DNA of 64,000 bases from Carnobacterium jeotgali MS3. GTDB lineage: Bacteria; Bacillota; Bacilli; Lactobacillales; Carnobacteriaceae. Position 1 is the first letter of the stretch, and every line of letters starts with the position of its first letter. Where the stretch lies: the NCBI RefSeq assembly GCF_000745125.1, contig NZ_JQNF01000010.1, forward strand, positions 682,001 to 746,000. The letters run 5' to 3'. Under the pieces are notes generated by a model. It was not told the origin of the DNA, searched no databases, and was given only the letters and a program-made list of their open reading frames with translations. Below are positions 22,719-32,311 of the stretch, piece by piece. The translations under genes and the position numbers were made by a program.

Positions 22719-23237
22719 ATGAATTTATCTTCAAAACCAGAAATACAAAATGAAGTGCCTGAGAAGAAAAAAGCTCTGTTGGTAGCTGTTACAGATGGTA
22801 GTATAATACCTATAGAAGAAGTGCCAGATCTGGTTTTTTCTGAAAAAATGATTGGAGAAGGTTTTGCTATGATTCCGACTTCAGATGTAGTCTACGCACC
22901 AATTGGTGGAAAGTTATTTCAAGTAGCAGATGCCTCTCATGCATTTGAAATTCGCACAGATGATGGGTTAGAAGTTTTAATTCATGTTGGGCTAGATACG
23001 GTAACTTTAAACGGAGCAGGCTTTAAAACGGATTTAAAAAAAGGCATGGTGGTAAAACAAGGAGACCCTCTAGTAAGCTTTGATAAAGATTATCTTATTA
23101 GTCGTGGTTGCCGGCTCTTTATTCCTGTCATTGTGATAAATGGAGAAAACGAAAATTATCACTACGTTTTGAAACCTAATAATGAAGTTAAAGCTCAAGC
23201 TGGAAAAACAATTGCTTTAACCATTGAAGGGTACTAA
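22719..23237 (+). CDS. PTS glucose-type IIA component (EIIA-Glc family)
   Basis: A free-standing 172-residue IIA domain that passes phosphate from HPr to a sugar permease. It has PIGGKLFQVAD in place of the first His region and the catalytic-site motif EVLIHVGLDTVTLNG with the phosphorylated His (about residue 89), followed by VKQGDPLVSFD. No IIB or IIC gene is adjacent, so it may serve permeases elsewhere or act as a regulator. The normal first motif is GxVxPLxxVxDxxF; here it reads APIGGKLFQVADASHAF. Confidence 0.88.
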   Translation: MNLSSKPEIQNEVPEKKKALLVAVTDGSIIPIEEVPDLVFSEKMIGEGFAMIPTSDVVYAPIGGKLFQVADASHAFEIRTDDGLEVLIHVGLDTVTLNGAGFKTDLKKGMVVKQGDPLVSFDKDYLISRGCRLFIPVIVINGENENYHYVLKPNNEVKAQAGKTIALTIEGY

Positions 23238-23294
23238 GAAAAACAACTCTAATTTCTTGATTAATAGACTATATAAAGCGCTTGATTTTGTTTT

Positions 23295-23323
23295 TTGCAC
23301 TCTTATCTTATGTTCGGTATAAT
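23295..23323 (+). promoter_or_regulatory. Promoter of the walRK operon
   Basis: TTGCAC at 23295-23300 and a perfect TATAAT at 23318-23323 with a 17-bp spacer, about 100 bp before walR. Confidence 0.75.
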
Positions 23324-23426
23324 GAAATATAGAACTGTTTGTTAAACTATCGTAATTAGACTAAAAAGTAAACTCATTAAAAAATAAGTTAAGTTAAAAA
23401 GAAAGAAACTCTAAGGAGGTTTCATT

Positions 23427-24134
23427 TTGAAAAAAATATTGGTAGTTGATGATGAGAAGCCAATTTCAGATATTGTGAAATTTAATTTAACAAAAGAAGG
23501 TTATGAAGTATTCACAGCATATGATGGAGAAGAAGCGTTAGAAAAAGTAGAAGAAGTTTTACCGGATCTTATCATTTTAGATTTGATGTTGCCAAAAAAA
23601 GACGGACTAGAAGTTTGTCGTGAAGTACGTAAAAATCATGATATGCCTATTATTATGGTTACAGCAAAAGATTCAGAAATTGATAAAGTTCTTGGATTAG
23701 AGCTTGGTGCTGACGATTATGTGACAAAACCTTTTTCAAATAGAGAGCTGGCAGCACGTGTGAAGGCGAATTTAAGAAGACATGATAATGCCAAAACACA
23801 AGTTGTTGAAGAAGTTGAAACGAATGATATTGAAGTAGGAGCTTTAACGGTACATCCAGATGCTTATATTGTTTCTAAAAGAGGTGCAACAATTGAATTA
23901 ACGCATCGTGAATTTGAATTGCTGCATTATTTGGCAAAACATTTAGGTCAAGTGATGACTAGAGAACACTTACTGCAAACCGTTTGGGGCTATGATTACT
24001 TTGGTGATGTAAGAACGGTAGATGTAACGGTTAGAAGATTAAGAGAAAAAATTGAAGATAACCCGAGTCACCCAACATGGCTTGTAACAAGACGTGGAGT
24101 GGGCTACTATTTAAGAAATCCTGAACAGGAGTAA
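23427..24134 (+). CDS. walR: Essential response regulator WalR (YycF)
   Basis: A 235-residue OmpR-type regulator of cell-wall metabolism in Firmicutes. The receiver domain has [10 protein letters not shown], the phosphorylated Asp in [16 protein letters not shown] (about residue 53) and VTAKDSE. The winged helix holds [18 protein letters not shown] and [13 protein letters not shown]. It starts with TTG at 23427, 6 nt after AAGGAGGT. It is first in walR-walK-yycH-yycI-walJ, with htrA close by. Confidence 0.97.
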   Translation: MKKILVVDDEKPISDIVKFNLTKEGYEVFTAYDGEEALEKVEEVLPDLIILDLMLPKKDGLEVCREVRKNHDMPIIMVTAKDSEIDKVLGLELGADDYVTKPFSNRELAARVKANLRRHDNAKTQVVEEVETNDIEVGALTVHPDAYIVSKRGATIELTHREFELLHYLAKHLGQVMTREHLLQTVWGYDYFGDVRTVDVTVRRLREKIEDNPSHPTWLVTRRGVGYYLRNPEQE

Positions 24135-24140
24135 TGTTTC

Positions 24141-25985
24141 ATGAAGAAAAAAACTACTTTTTTTCAATCTATTGACTTTAAAATCATTTTCGTCTTTATT
24201 GTTCTGCTGTTAGTAGCATTAGAATTGATTGGAACTTATTTTGTGAGGCAATTAGAAACACAATTAGTCACTAACTTTCAAGAAGAAAAAAGATTACAAG
24301 TAGGATTTTTAGACAATACGATTCAGCCTATGCTGTTAGATGATGAAATAGCAGAAGATAGTCAAGAAATTGCAAGATTAATCGAAGATTTTTCTGGAAA
24401 TGGTATTTTAGAAGTTCAAATTATTGATGCTCAACATTATGTTTTAGGGACTAGTGACAGTACGCAACAAAATAGTGTGGGCAGTAAGACTAGTGATAAA
24501 GATGTCCATCAAGCCTTATTATTGGGAAATACTGTTACAAGTCAATATAAAGACCAAGCGACCAACGACCGAATCTGGAAGTTGGTTTCTCCTATTGTGG
24601 CAAGTAATGGTTCCAATGAAATACTTGGAGTAATCGCGTTAACAACAAATATCGAGAGTGTATATGAACAAATAAGTGAAATAACGCTTATTTTTCTTAA
24701 CTCTTCTTTAGTTGCAGTTGCAGTAACCGTTATTTTAGCATTGTTTATTTCCCGGGCAATAACTAAACCCATCACTGAAATGACGCAACAAACGATTCAA
24801 ATGGCTGACGGAGATTATTCTGGACAAGTAAAAGTTTATAGCAAAGATGAATTGGGTATTTTGTCTACTGCAATCAATGATTTATCGACAAAAGTTGAAG
24901 AGGCTCAAGAAACAACAGAATCTGAACGAAGACGTCTAAATAGTGTATTAACTCATATGACTGATGGCGTAATTGCCACTGACCGTAGAGGGATAATTAT
25001 TATCATTAATGACAAAGCAATGGAAATGTTAAATATTTCCCAGGAAATGGCCTTAGGAGTTTCCATTTTAAAAGTATTGAAAATTGATAAGGAATATACC
25101 TTACGCAAATTATTGGAAAATGAAGATGATATGCTATTCGACTTCTCAACTGAAGAGATGTTGGTTACATTACGAGGCGAATTTACCCTAATTCAAAGAG
25201 AAACTGGCTTTATCAGTGGAATCGTATGTGTATTGCATGATGTAACGAAACAAGAGAAAATAGAAAATGAACGAAAAGAATTTGTTTCAAATGTATCGCA
25301 TGAACTAAGAACACCTTTAACAAGTATGAGAAGTTATTTAGAAGCTTTATTAGATGGGGCTTGGAAAGATCCGGAAATTGCTCCTCAATTCTTAGAAGTC
25401 ACACAAGAAGAAACAGATCGCATGATTCGTATGATTAAAGATCTGCTTGAGCTCTCACGTATGGATTCTAATAAAAGTGTATTGGATTTAGAATACCTTA
25501 ATGTAAATGAATTATTTGACCATGTCATTAAACGCTTTGAAATGATGTTACAATCTTCTGATAAGACAATGAAAGAATTTTCTATTAAACGAGAATTTAC
25601 TAAGAGTCAATTGTGGGTAGAAGTAGATGCAGATAAAATGATTCAAGTTTTAGATAATATTATGAATAACGCTATTAAATATTCTCCAGACGGGGGAACG
25701 ATTACGTGTGGTCTTGTTGAAACAAACACTAGTGTCATTTTTAGTATTAGTGATGAAGGTTTGGGTATTCCAAAACGAGATCTAGCTAATGTATTTGATC
25801 GTTTCTTTAGAGTTGATAAAGCTCGGGCTCGCTCTATGGGAGGGACCGGATTAGGGTTAGCTATATCTAAGGAAGTCGTTCAAAAACATAAAGGTAAAAT
25901 ATGGGCGGAAAGTACGGAAGGAAAAGGAACAACGTTCTATATTTCATTGCCTTATCTTCCGTATGAGGAGGATGATTGGGAATGA
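24141..25985 (+). CDS. walK: Sensor histidine kinase WalK (YycG)
   Basis: A 614-residue membrane kinase and the partner of WalR. Two membrane helices (about residues 13-34 and 182-203) bracket an extracellular sensor domain. HAMP (ITKPITEMTQQTIQMADGDYSG), a PAS domain, the phosphoacceptor FVSNVSHELRTPLTSM and the ATPase boxes NNAIKYSPDGG, DEGLGIP and GGTGLGLAI follow. The architecture matches low-GC Gram-positive WalK. The stop overlaps yycH (ATGA). Confidence 0.97.
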   Translation: MKKKTTFFQSIDFKIIFVFIVLLLVALELIGTYFVRQLETQLVTNFQEEKRLQVGFLDNTIQPMLLDDEIAEDSQEIARLIEDFSGNGILEVQIIDAQHYVLGTSDSTQQNSVGSKTSDKDVHQALLLGNTVTSQYKDQATNDRIWKLVSPIVASNGSNEILGVIALTTNIESVYEQISEITLIFLNSSLVAVAVTVILALFISRAITKPITEMTQQTIQMADGDYSGQVKVYSKDELGILSTAINDLSTKVEEAQETTESERRRLNSVLTHMTDGVIATDRRGIIIIINDKAMEMLNISQEMALGVSILKVLKIDKEYTLRKLLENEDDMLFDFSTEEMLVTLRGEFTLIQRETGFISGIVCVLHDVTKQEKIENERKEFVSNVSHELRTPLTSMRSYLEALLDGAWKDPEIAPQFLEVTQEETDRMIRMIKDLLELSRMDSNKSVLDLEYLNVNELFDHVIKRFEMMLQSSDKTMKEFSIKREFTKSQLWVEVDADKMIQVLDNIMNNAIKYSPDGGTITCGLVETNTSVIFSISDEGLGIPKRDLANVFDRFFRVDKARARSMGGTGLGLAISKEVVQKHKGKIWAESTEGKGTTFYISLPYLPYEEDDWE

Positions 25986-27283
25986 GAAAAGATATAGTTT
26001 TAAATGTTTTTTTAGTATCTCTTATTGTGTTAAGTCTCTTTTTAACCTTTATTATTTGGACTAAACCTAGTCAGTTTAGTGAAGAGACAAATACCAGCCA
26101 AGGAACAACTTCTTCCATTTCCATTGAGCGAAAGCTCTCTCAAGTATTTGGTCCTACTCAAATTGCCCTTCATAGAAATGACGAAATAAATGTATTCGTA
26201 CAGACAGATGTTGTGGAATCGTTAACGAAAGAGATGACTAACTGGCAAGTAGATACTTTAGATGAGCCTGTTGAACTAACAAATGAAGAATATGAAAAAA
26301 AAATAAGCCAAGTTAATGCAGTAGAATTAGTTTTTATAGAAAATATATCTTTTGGTATATTTTCAGATAGGTTTAATAATCTTGCAGGTGAATACCAAGA
26401 TCGCTCATTTAACCGGATGTATTTTTTGGAAAATGATTTAAGCCAAATTTATTTTTATAACACTCATTCTAAATTATTTTACAGTGAGGCAATAGAAGGA
26501 ATAAATCAAGACAAATTGGATAAACTATTCAATTCCGAAGGCATTAAATCTTATTTAGCAACACCTGCTCTGGATGAAGGAAAGCAAATATATACGTCCA
26601 AAGAAGAAATTGAATTGCCGTATTTAAGCTATTTGGTTGAGAGACAAACCAATCAATTATTTATTGAACGTTTATTTGATGATACTTCTGAAGTAAGAGA
26701 AAATAGCGATAATGGCGACAATATTGTTAGTTATAACGATTATGTTAGCGAATTACAAATTAATGAAAATACAGATATTCTAACTTATTATAGAAATCGG
26801 AGTGCTGAAAATAAGTTGTCTATTACAGACACTCTCAGATCAAGTTACAATGAATTGATTCAATATGAAAATTGGGCATCTGCTGTTCATTATTTTAATT
26901 ATAATGACTCAACAAAAGAAGTCACTTATCGTCGTTATATTCAAGGGTTTCCCGTTTTCAGTGAGATATCTGATTATGGAACAACCTATATTACAGTCGT
27001 TGAAGATGGGCTATCACGGTTGCAAGTTCCTTTAGTCATTGCTCAAACGCCTATTTCTGATGTCGAAGAACTAAAAACACTTCAAAGTGGAGTAAGTGTC
27101 ATAGATGCTTTGGTAGAACATGGCTATGATAGTTCGGAAATTGATGATCTGAAAATTGGCTATACTTGGACAAATAGTACAGAATCAGACCGTGTTATCA
27201 ATTTGGAACCTAATTGGTATGTCAATATTAACGGCACTTGGGAAATTGCTCAACGCCTGCTTCTAGATGAAGGGGGTCAATAA
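25982..27283 (+). CDS. yycH: WalRK regulator YycH
   Basis: A 433-residue protein with one N-terminal membrane helix (about residues 7-27) and a large extracellular part. With YycI it binds WalK in the membrane and adjusts its activity. Sequence is weakly conserved, so the call rests on size, topology and position between walK and yycI. The ATG at 25982 overlaps the walK stop; it is preferred over the in-frame TTG at 25976. Confidence 0.9.
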   Translation: MRKDIVLNVFLVSLIVLSLFLTFIIWTKPSQFSEETNTSQGTTSSISIERKLSQVFGPTQIALHRNDEINVFVQTDVVESLTKEMTNWQVDTLDEPVELTNEEYEKKISQVNAVELVFIENISFGIFSDRFNNLAGEYQDRSFNRMYFLENDLSQIYFYNTHSKLFYSEAIEGINQDKLDKLFNSEGIKSYLATPALDEGKQIYTSKEEIELPYLSYLVERQTNQLFIERLFDDTSEVRENSDNGDNIVSYNDYVSELQINENTDILTYYRNRSAENKLSITDTLRSSYNELIQYENWASAVHYFNYNDSTKEVTYRRYIQGFPVFSEISDYGTTYITVVEDGLSRLQVPLVIAQTPISDVEELKTLQSGVSVIDALVEHGYDSSEIDDLKIGYTWTNSTESDRVINLEPNWYVNINGTWEIAQRLLLDEGGQ

Positions 27284-27284
27284 T

Positions 27285-28142
27285 ATGGATTTTAAACGAA
27301 TTCAAATTATTTTTATTATTACCTTTCTCTTTTTAAATGCGTTCTTAATTTTTACGTATATAGATAAAAATAAAAATTATTATTCTAGTAGTTCAAATCA
27401 AGTAATCGATTTTATTGAAGAAATGGAAAATGAAAATATTAAGTTGCCAAAATTTTCAAAAATCGAAAATAAAGTTCCTTATGTTCAAGCTGAAACGAAT
27501 AATTTGTTAGCAGAAAATATCAATCAATTAAAAAATCGTTCTGGAACAGCTGAAGAAGATGGGTCACTTTATAGCAGTTTACTTTCTAAGCCGCTTACTT
27601 TATCAGAAGGAACAGGTTTAACAGAAGATGATATTGAACAAATCGATGACTTTGTATTAAGTGATCAAGTTTTATTTGGTAAAGAATACCGTTACTTTAG
27701 TTACAGTTCAAGTGATCAAAAAATAAAGTATACTCAAATCGCGAATAACATCCCGATAGCAGATGGAACATCTGAAATCATATTTCATTTGAATAATAAA
27801 AAACAAATCATTTCTTATGATCAAATGTTTGCGGGTCCTGTCACTGTTCAAGGGGAAAGTCGAACCTTAATTACAGATAAAAATGCGGTGGAAATTTTAT
27901 ACCAAAATGACGAGATACCTGCAAATGCTACGGTCAGAAAACCAGTATTAACTTATTCTAAAACACTTTCGTTACAAAAATTAAGTATGTATGCACCTAT
28001 ATGGTATATTGAAATTATCAATAGCGGGAATACAGAGTATAAACGAGTAGATGCTCTCAATGGAAGTATTATTCGATCTAATATGAATGAAGCAACTACA
28101 GTTGAAGAATCTGCTGCAGAAGAAAATATGAATGCCAATTAA
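27285..28142 (+). CDS. yycI: WalRK regulator YycI
   Basis: A 285-residue protein with a single N-terminal membrane helix (MDFKRIQIIFIITFLFLNAF-type start) and an extracellular YycI domain. It ends in a Glu/Asn-rich tail. It pairs with YycH to control WalK. The ATG at 27285 follows AAGGGGG at a suitable distance; the upstream in-frame ATG at 27267 lies inside yycH and has no ribosome site. Confidence 0.9.
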   Translation: MDFKRIQIIFIITFLFLNAFLIFTYIDKNKNYYSSSSNQVIDFIEEMENENIKLPKFSKIENKVPYVQAETNNLLAENINQLKNRSGTAEEDGSLYSSLLSKPLTLSEGTGLTEDDIEQIDDFVLSDQVLFGKEYRYFSYSSSDQKIKYTQIANNIPIADGTSEIIFHLNNKKQIISYDQMFAGPVTVQGESRTLITDKNAVEILYQNDEIPANATVRKPVLTYSKTLSLQKLSMYAPIWYIEIINSGNTEYKRVDALNGSIIRSNMNEATTVEESAAEENMNAN

Positions 28143-28189
28143 GACGGTCATGCAGCTCACTGAACAAATTAATTAGTCAGTTAATAGTT

Positions 28190-28254
28190 AGACTCAAAGG
28201 TAAAGGTGTAAGTAACGAAATGACGTTAAACCTTTTTCTTTGGGTCTTTTTTTT
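28190..28254 (+). terminator. Terminator between yycI and walJ
   Basis: AGACTCAAAG pairs with CTTTGGGTCT, with an inner AAAGGT/ACCTTT pair, and T8 follows. It implies that walJ also has its own promoter. Confidence 0.75.
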
Positions 28255-28324
28255 GCGTCATGAAAACTTGAATTTAAATAAGTTTGATGTAAAATGATAA
28301 AGGTAATAGAGGAGGATTTTTTAG

Positions 28325-29137
28325 ATGATATCCAATGAAAATAATGGCTTAAAGGTCAGCATTCTTGCCAGTGGAAGTTCTGGAAATGTGACTTATATAG
28401 AATCCAAAGAAAAAAAATTATTAGTAGATAGTGGATTAAGTGGAAAAAGAGTAACTGAACTATTAAAAAAAATAGACCGAAATGTAGCAGACTTGGATGG
28501 TATTTTGGTAACGCATGAACACCGAGATCATGTCCATGGAGTGGGTGTGTTAGCTAGAAAATATAATTTAGATGTCTATGCAAATGAACAAACTTGGGCA
28601 GCTATGTCACCTATTATTGGTACCATTAAAACAGAACAAAAATACTTATTTGAAATGGGTAAAACGATGACTATTGGGGATATAGATATTGAAAGCTTCG
28701 GTGTTTCACATGATGCTATCGCTCCTCAATTTTATAGTTTTCATAAAGACAATAAGAAGTTTGTCATGTTGACTGATACTGGCTATGTTAGTGACCGTAT
28801 GAGAGGTATTGTTTCGAATGCAGATGCTTATCTATTTGAAAGTAATCATGACCTTGAAATGCTGAGAATGGGCAATTACCCATGGCACTTAAAGCAACGT
28901 ATCTTAGGAGACAAAGGGCATCTTTCAAATGAAGATGGTGCATTAGCATTATCTGAAATTATAGGAGACGCTACTAAAAGAGTGTATTTAGGTCATTTAA
29001 GTAAAGACAATAATCTGAAAGAATTGGCTCATATGACGGCTGTAAGTATTTTAAAAGAAGAAGAGACTGGTGTAGAGGATAAATTTATTGTTTTTGATAC
29101 TGATCCAGTGGAACCGACTTCTTTATTCGTGGTTTAA
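28325..29137 (+). CDS. walJ: MBL-fold metallohydrolase WalJ (YycJ)
   Basis: A 270-residue metallo-beta-lactamase-fold nuclease linked to coordination of cell division and DNA metabolism in the WalRK locus. The metal motif is VTHEHRDHVHG (about residues 60-70), followed by TDTGYVSD and LGHLSKDNN with a final His ligand. The N-terminus SILASGSSGNVTYIES is typical. RBS GAGGAGG precedes the ATG. Confidence 0.94.
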   Translation: MISNENNGLKVSILASGSSGNVTYIESKEKKLLVDSGLSGKRVTELLKKIDRNVADLDGILVTHEHRDHVHGVGVLARKYNLDVYANEQTWAAMSPIIGTIKTEQKYLFEMGKTMTIGDIDIESFGVSHDAIAPQFYSFHKDNKKFVMLTDTGYVSDRMRGIVSNADAYLFESNHDLEMLRMGNYPWHLKQRILGDKGHLSNEDGALALSEIIGDATKRVYLGHLSKDNNLKELAHMTAVSILKEEETGVEDKFIVFDTDPVEPTSLFVV

Positions 29138-29143
29138 ATAAAA

Positions 29144-29192
29144 AATTGGCTTTTTGTGATCTTACCTTCACGAGAGGTCAATTCTTTTTTTT
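29144..29192 (+). terminator. Probable terminator after walJ
   Basis: An imperfect stem from AATTGGC and GTCAATT with inner GTGA/TCAC pairing, followed by T8. Confidence 0.65.
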
Positions 29193-29332
29193 CGAGTGTT
29201 TAACAGTGTCCTTTAAAGCAGATTTAATGTTAAACTTATAGAAGAATTATATGAAATATCCCAAATTTTTCATATAAAATTCAAATGTAAAAAATATAAT
29301 AGAACTATAAAAAAATACTAGGGGTGATTGCA

Positions 29333-30649
29333 ATGAGTGATGAAAATCATAACGATCAAACAAATTTGCCGTTACATGATAAAGAAGATGTTAAATCAAA
29401 TGACCAAAACCAAGTGAAATCCACAAATACAGAACCCCCTTCAAAAAAGAGCAAAAAGACTAATTCTTGGAAAAATGGACTGGTTGGAGGTTTGATAGGT
29501 GGTTTAGTAGTGGCCGCATTAGGCGGTGGATACTTGTTGGCTACGGACGATAATGATTTAAACACCGACGGTACAGTAAATGAACAAGGAGAAGTAACTA
29601 CAACTAATGTCAGTGTAAATGTTACTTCCGATGTAACAGAAGCTGTAACTAAAGTAGAAGATGCAGTCGTTTCAGTTGTAAATATGCAAGCAAAACAAAC
29701 TTCTGGTGGGCTTGGTGGTGCATTTGAAACTCAGGAAAGTATGCAAGAAAAAGACAGCTTAGAGACAGCTGGTGAAGGTAGTGGAGTTATTTATAAAAAA
29801 GATAATGACACGGCTTATGTTGTAACAAATAATCATGTTATAGATGGTTCAGATGCGATTGAAGTTATCTTAAAAGATGGTACAAAAGTTGAAGCAAAAT
29901 TAATTGGGACAGATATTTGGACGGATTTAGCCGTGTTATCAATTCCGGCTGAAAAAGTAACAACGGTGGCTAATTTTGGTGATTCTGAAACCTTAAAAGT
30001 CGGTGAACCAGCAATTGCAATAGGTTCTCCTTTAGGTACAAACTTCGCTTCATCAGTGACTCAAGGAATTATATCTGCTAAAAACCGTAGTGTTGAAACG
30101 GATATTACAGGTGATGGAGTTGTCGATTGGGAAGTAACAGCTCTTCAAACCGATGCGGCAATCAACCCAGGTAATTCAGGAGGGGCATTAATTAATATAG
30201 CAGGCCAAGTTATTGGAATCAATTCAATGAAGATTTCTAGTGATACGGTTGAAGGAATGGGATTCGCTATTCCAAGTAATGATGTAGTAAGTATTATCAA
30301 TCAATTAGAAGCGAATGGAGAAGTTGTTCGCCCGATATTAGGTATTAGTTTATTAGATCTAACTGAAATATCAGAACAACAACAAGACTCTGTACTGAAT
30401 TTACCTGAAAAAGTTTCTTCTGGCGTTGTAGTTGCTGAAGTTCAACCAGGTTCAGCAGCTGAAATTGGCGGTCTAGAACAATACGACGTTATTGTAAAAT
30501 TCAACGGTGTAGAAGTTACAGATTCCATTTCCTTACGTAAAGAAATTTATGCTTCAGAACTGGGTAAAGAGATTGAAATTGAATATTATCATGATGGTAA
30601 ATTGCAAAAAACAACAGTTACAATGACTGCTGCTGAAAAAAGTTTATAA
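29333..30649 (+). CDS. htrA: Membrane-anchored serine protease HtrA (DegP-like)
   Basis: A 438-residue surface quality-control protease. A charged cytoplasmic N-terminus (about 48 residues) precedes one membrane helix (GLVGGLIGGLVVAALGGGYL, about 49-68). The trypsin-like triad is visible as His in TNNHVIDG, Asp in WTDLAVLS and Ser in NPGNSGGAL. One PDZ domain covers about 320-420. The ATG at 29333 is chosen because AGGGGTGAT lies just before it. The position behind walJ is conserved in lactobacilli and enterococci. Confidence 0.96.
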   Translation: MSDENHNDQTNLPLHDKEDVKSNDQNQVKSTNTEPPSKKSKKTNSWKNGLVGGLIGGLVVAALGGGYLLATDDNDLNTDGTVNEQGEVTTTNVSVNVTSDVTEAVTKVEDAVVSVVNMQAKQTSGGLGGAFETQESMQEKDSLETAGEGSGVIYKKDNDTAYVVTNNHVIDGSDAIEVILKDGTKVEAKLIGTDIWTDLAVLSIPAEKVTTVANFGDSETLKVGEPAIAIGSPLGTNFASSVTQGIISAKNRSVETDITGDGVVDWEVTALQTDAAINPGNSGGALINIAGQVIGINSMKISSDTVEGMGFAIPSNDVVSIINQLEANGEVVRPILGISLLDLTEISEQQQDSVLNLPEKVSSGVVVAEVQPGSAAEIGGLEQYDVIVKFNGVEVTDSISLRKEIYASELGKEIEIEYYHDGKLQKTTVTMTAAEKSL

Positions 30650-30671
30650 ATAGAATGAAAAATTTAAAATG

Positions 30672-30709
30672 AAAAAAGAGTCTAAGCGAAAACCTTAGAC
30701 TCTTTTTTA
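30672..30709. terminator. Bidirectional terminator between htrA and the ClbS-like gene
   Basis: AAAAAAGAGTCTAAG and CTTAGACTCTTTTTT form a perfect 15-bp stem with T/A runs on both strands. It reaches the 3' end of the minus-strand gene. Confidence 0.92.
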
Positions 30710-31216
30710 ATTATTTAATTTTTTCCATTTACGAATTTTGGTTCTAAAATTCGTAAATGGTGCAACTGTATTTATGTGAACCCATTTCCAAATAGGCCAC
30801 TTGGCTTTTGTAGTAGCCCAATTTCGTTGTTCTGATTCAAATAGTTCAGTATCAGATAGACTTTCCACCCAATGACAAAGCTCTTCAACCAACTGAGTTA
30901 ACAATTCTTTTTGTTTTGCCAAAGAATAGTTCCCATATTCTTGATAAAAAGATTGATTCAATCCACCTAAATTATTCCATTTATATTTTTCAGTAGGCGT
31001 TTGAACAATTTTTCCTTGTTGTTCATCTTTTTCCCATTGAAGTAAAAGAGTCACCCAACCAATCTGATAAGATAAGTTTTCAGAAGGAGTTTGCTCTACT
31101 TCTATGATTCGTTTATTTTTAAACTCTTCAGAAATAGAATCAAATTCAGTGATATATTTTTGGTAATGTTCTTTAATGGCGTTGATTAATTCAGTTTTAT
31201 TTTGATATTCTCTCAT
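30707..31216 (-). CDS. ClbS/DfsB (DUF1706) four-helix-bundle protein
   Basis: A 169-residue protein of the DUF1706 family, which includes ClbS, a colibactin self-resistance protein, and DfsB-like DinB-fold proteins. Conserved parts are NLSYQIGWVTLLLQWE, YKWNNLGGLNQSFY and the C-terminal KWPIWKWVHINTVAPFTNFRTKIRKWKK. The start at 31216 is preferred because AGGGGCGG lies just upstream; a longer reading to 31357 has no ribosome site. The substrate is unknown here. Confidence 0.85.
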   Translation of the reverse strand: MREYQNKTELINAIKEHYQKYITEFDSISEEFKNKRIIEVEQTPSENLSYQIGWVTLLLQWEKDEQQGKIVQTPTEKYKWNNLGGLNQSFYQEYGNYSLAKQKELLTQLVEELCHWVESLSDTELFESEQRNWATTKAKWPIWKWVHINTVAPFTNFRTKIRKWKKLNN

Positions 31217-31381
31217 AAAAACCGCCCCTAATAGTTTAGTAATAAGAAAAGAAGATTCGATATAAAAATAATAAGGTGTAGAATGTAAAAAGTCTAGTTC
31301 TTCGTAAAAACAATGGAAACGAATTCTTTTAATTTGAATAAATGATAAAAAGCCCAATTTTTAATTGGTTTTTTTATTTTT

Positions 31382-31719
31382 TGTGGACAAGTAAGTTTAA
31401 AAAGTTTTGAACAATGTGGATAAGTGCTGTAAAATAAACTACATAGGTATGTGGAGGCAAAAAAAGTTATCCACAAAACTAGGAAGGTGTTGTGGATGGA
31501 TAAAATTTTAGCGTGTAAAGAACATATAGAAGAAGCATTAGATGACGCGGTTTACGGCGGTTTTGAAATGCCAGTACTAGACCAATTATTGCCTGTTGAT
31601 AACTTGAAACAAAAATGTGGTTATTGCGAGGAAGATGCAATATATGTAGTGTCGAACAAGCATTCTACCACTAGATAATGATATGAAGTTGTGGACATGT
31701 GGATAACTTTTGTGGATAA
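31382..31719. repeat. DnaA-box cluster around the CxxH/CxxC gene and rlmH
   Basis: Four perfect DnaA boxes occur within 305 bp: TGTGGATAA at 31415-31423, TTATCCACA at 31467-31475, TGTGGATAA at 31698-31706 and TGTGGATAA at 31711-31719. Near-matches are TGTGGACAA at 31382-31390 and TGTGGATGG at 31491-31499. A similar cluster is reported in Bacillus subtilis next to yyzF and yydA (rlmH), where such clusters restrain initiation by binding DnaA. Confidence 0.82.
31496..31678 (+). CDS. CxxH/CxxC small metal-binding protein (YyzF-like)
   Basis: A 60-residue protein with an N-terminal CKEH (CxxH, about residues 7-10) and a C-terminal CGYC (CxxC, about 42-45). This is the pattern of the small CxxH/CxxC family found next to rlmH in Bacillus; the four residues likely bind zinc. 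The ATG at 31496 is preceded by AGGAAGG; the longer in-frame start at 31451 overlaps a DnaA box and lacks a ribosome site. The function is unknown. rlmH follows 67 bp downstream. Confidence 0.85.
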   Translation: MDKILACKEHIEEALDDAVYGGFEMPVLDQLLPVDNLKQKCGYCEEDAIYVVSNKHSTTR

Positions 31720-31745
31720 CCTGTGATTATAGGAGGATAACTTTT

Positions 31746-32225
31746 TTGAACATTAAAATAATAACTGTGGGTAAACTAAAAGAGAAATATTTGAAAATGG
31801 GTATTGCAGAATATGCTAAGAGATTATCAGCGTATTGTAAAATGGAATTAATTGAAGTTCCGGATGAAAAAGCACCTGAGAAATTAAGTGAAGCTGAGAT
31901 GATTCAAGTCAAAGAAAAAGAAGGCGAACGCATTTTAGCAAAAATCCCAGATCAAGCTCATGTTTTTGCATTGGCAATTGAAGGCAAACAACGAACTTCA
32001 GAAGCATTTGCTAAAGAAATTGAGCAATTAGGTGTTCAAGGAAAAAGTACGCTCGTTTTTGTCATTGGTGGATCATTAGGTTTAAGTGATGCTGTAATGA
32101 AAAGAAGCAATACACCTATTTCTTTTGGGAAAATGACGCTTCCTCATCAATTAATGCGATTAGTTTTAATCGAGCAAATTTATCGAGGATTTAAAATTGT
32201 CCGGAATGAACCATATCATAAATGA
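31746..32225 (+). CDS. rlmH: 23S rRNA pseudouridine-1915 N3-methyltransferase RlmH (OrfX); integration target
   Basis: A 159-residue SPOUT methyltransferase, the same length as staphylococcal OrfX. It begins [22 protein letters not shown] and has [13 protein letters not shown] and the C-terminus [19 protein letters not shown]. The TTG at 31746 follows AGGAGG by 9 nt. The last codons form the attachment site of the element that follows, as with SCC in Staphylococcus. The reading frame remains complete after integration. Confidence 0.96.
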   Translation: MNIKIITVGKLKEKYLKMGIAEYAKRLSAYCKMELIEVPDEKAPEKLSEAEMIQVKEKEGERILAKIPDQAHVFALAIEGKQRTSEAFAKEIEQLGVQGKSTLVFVIGGSLGLSDAVMKRSNTPISFGKMTLPHQLMRLVLIEQIYRGFKIVRNEPYHK

Positions 32226-32230
32226 GGTCA
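32208..32230 (+). repeat. Attachment site 1 (in rlmH 3' end)
   Basis: GAACCATATCATAAATGAGG encodes the RlmH C-terminus and stop. It matches the staphylococcal SCC site GAAGCATATCATAAATGA in all but one base. Confidence 0.85.
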
Positions 32231-32311
32231 TTAATTCATGATGTAATTTAAATAATCATTTAGATAATGAAAAGTAGCTGATGGAGGAAAATATTTTATT
32301 TAAAGATATTA

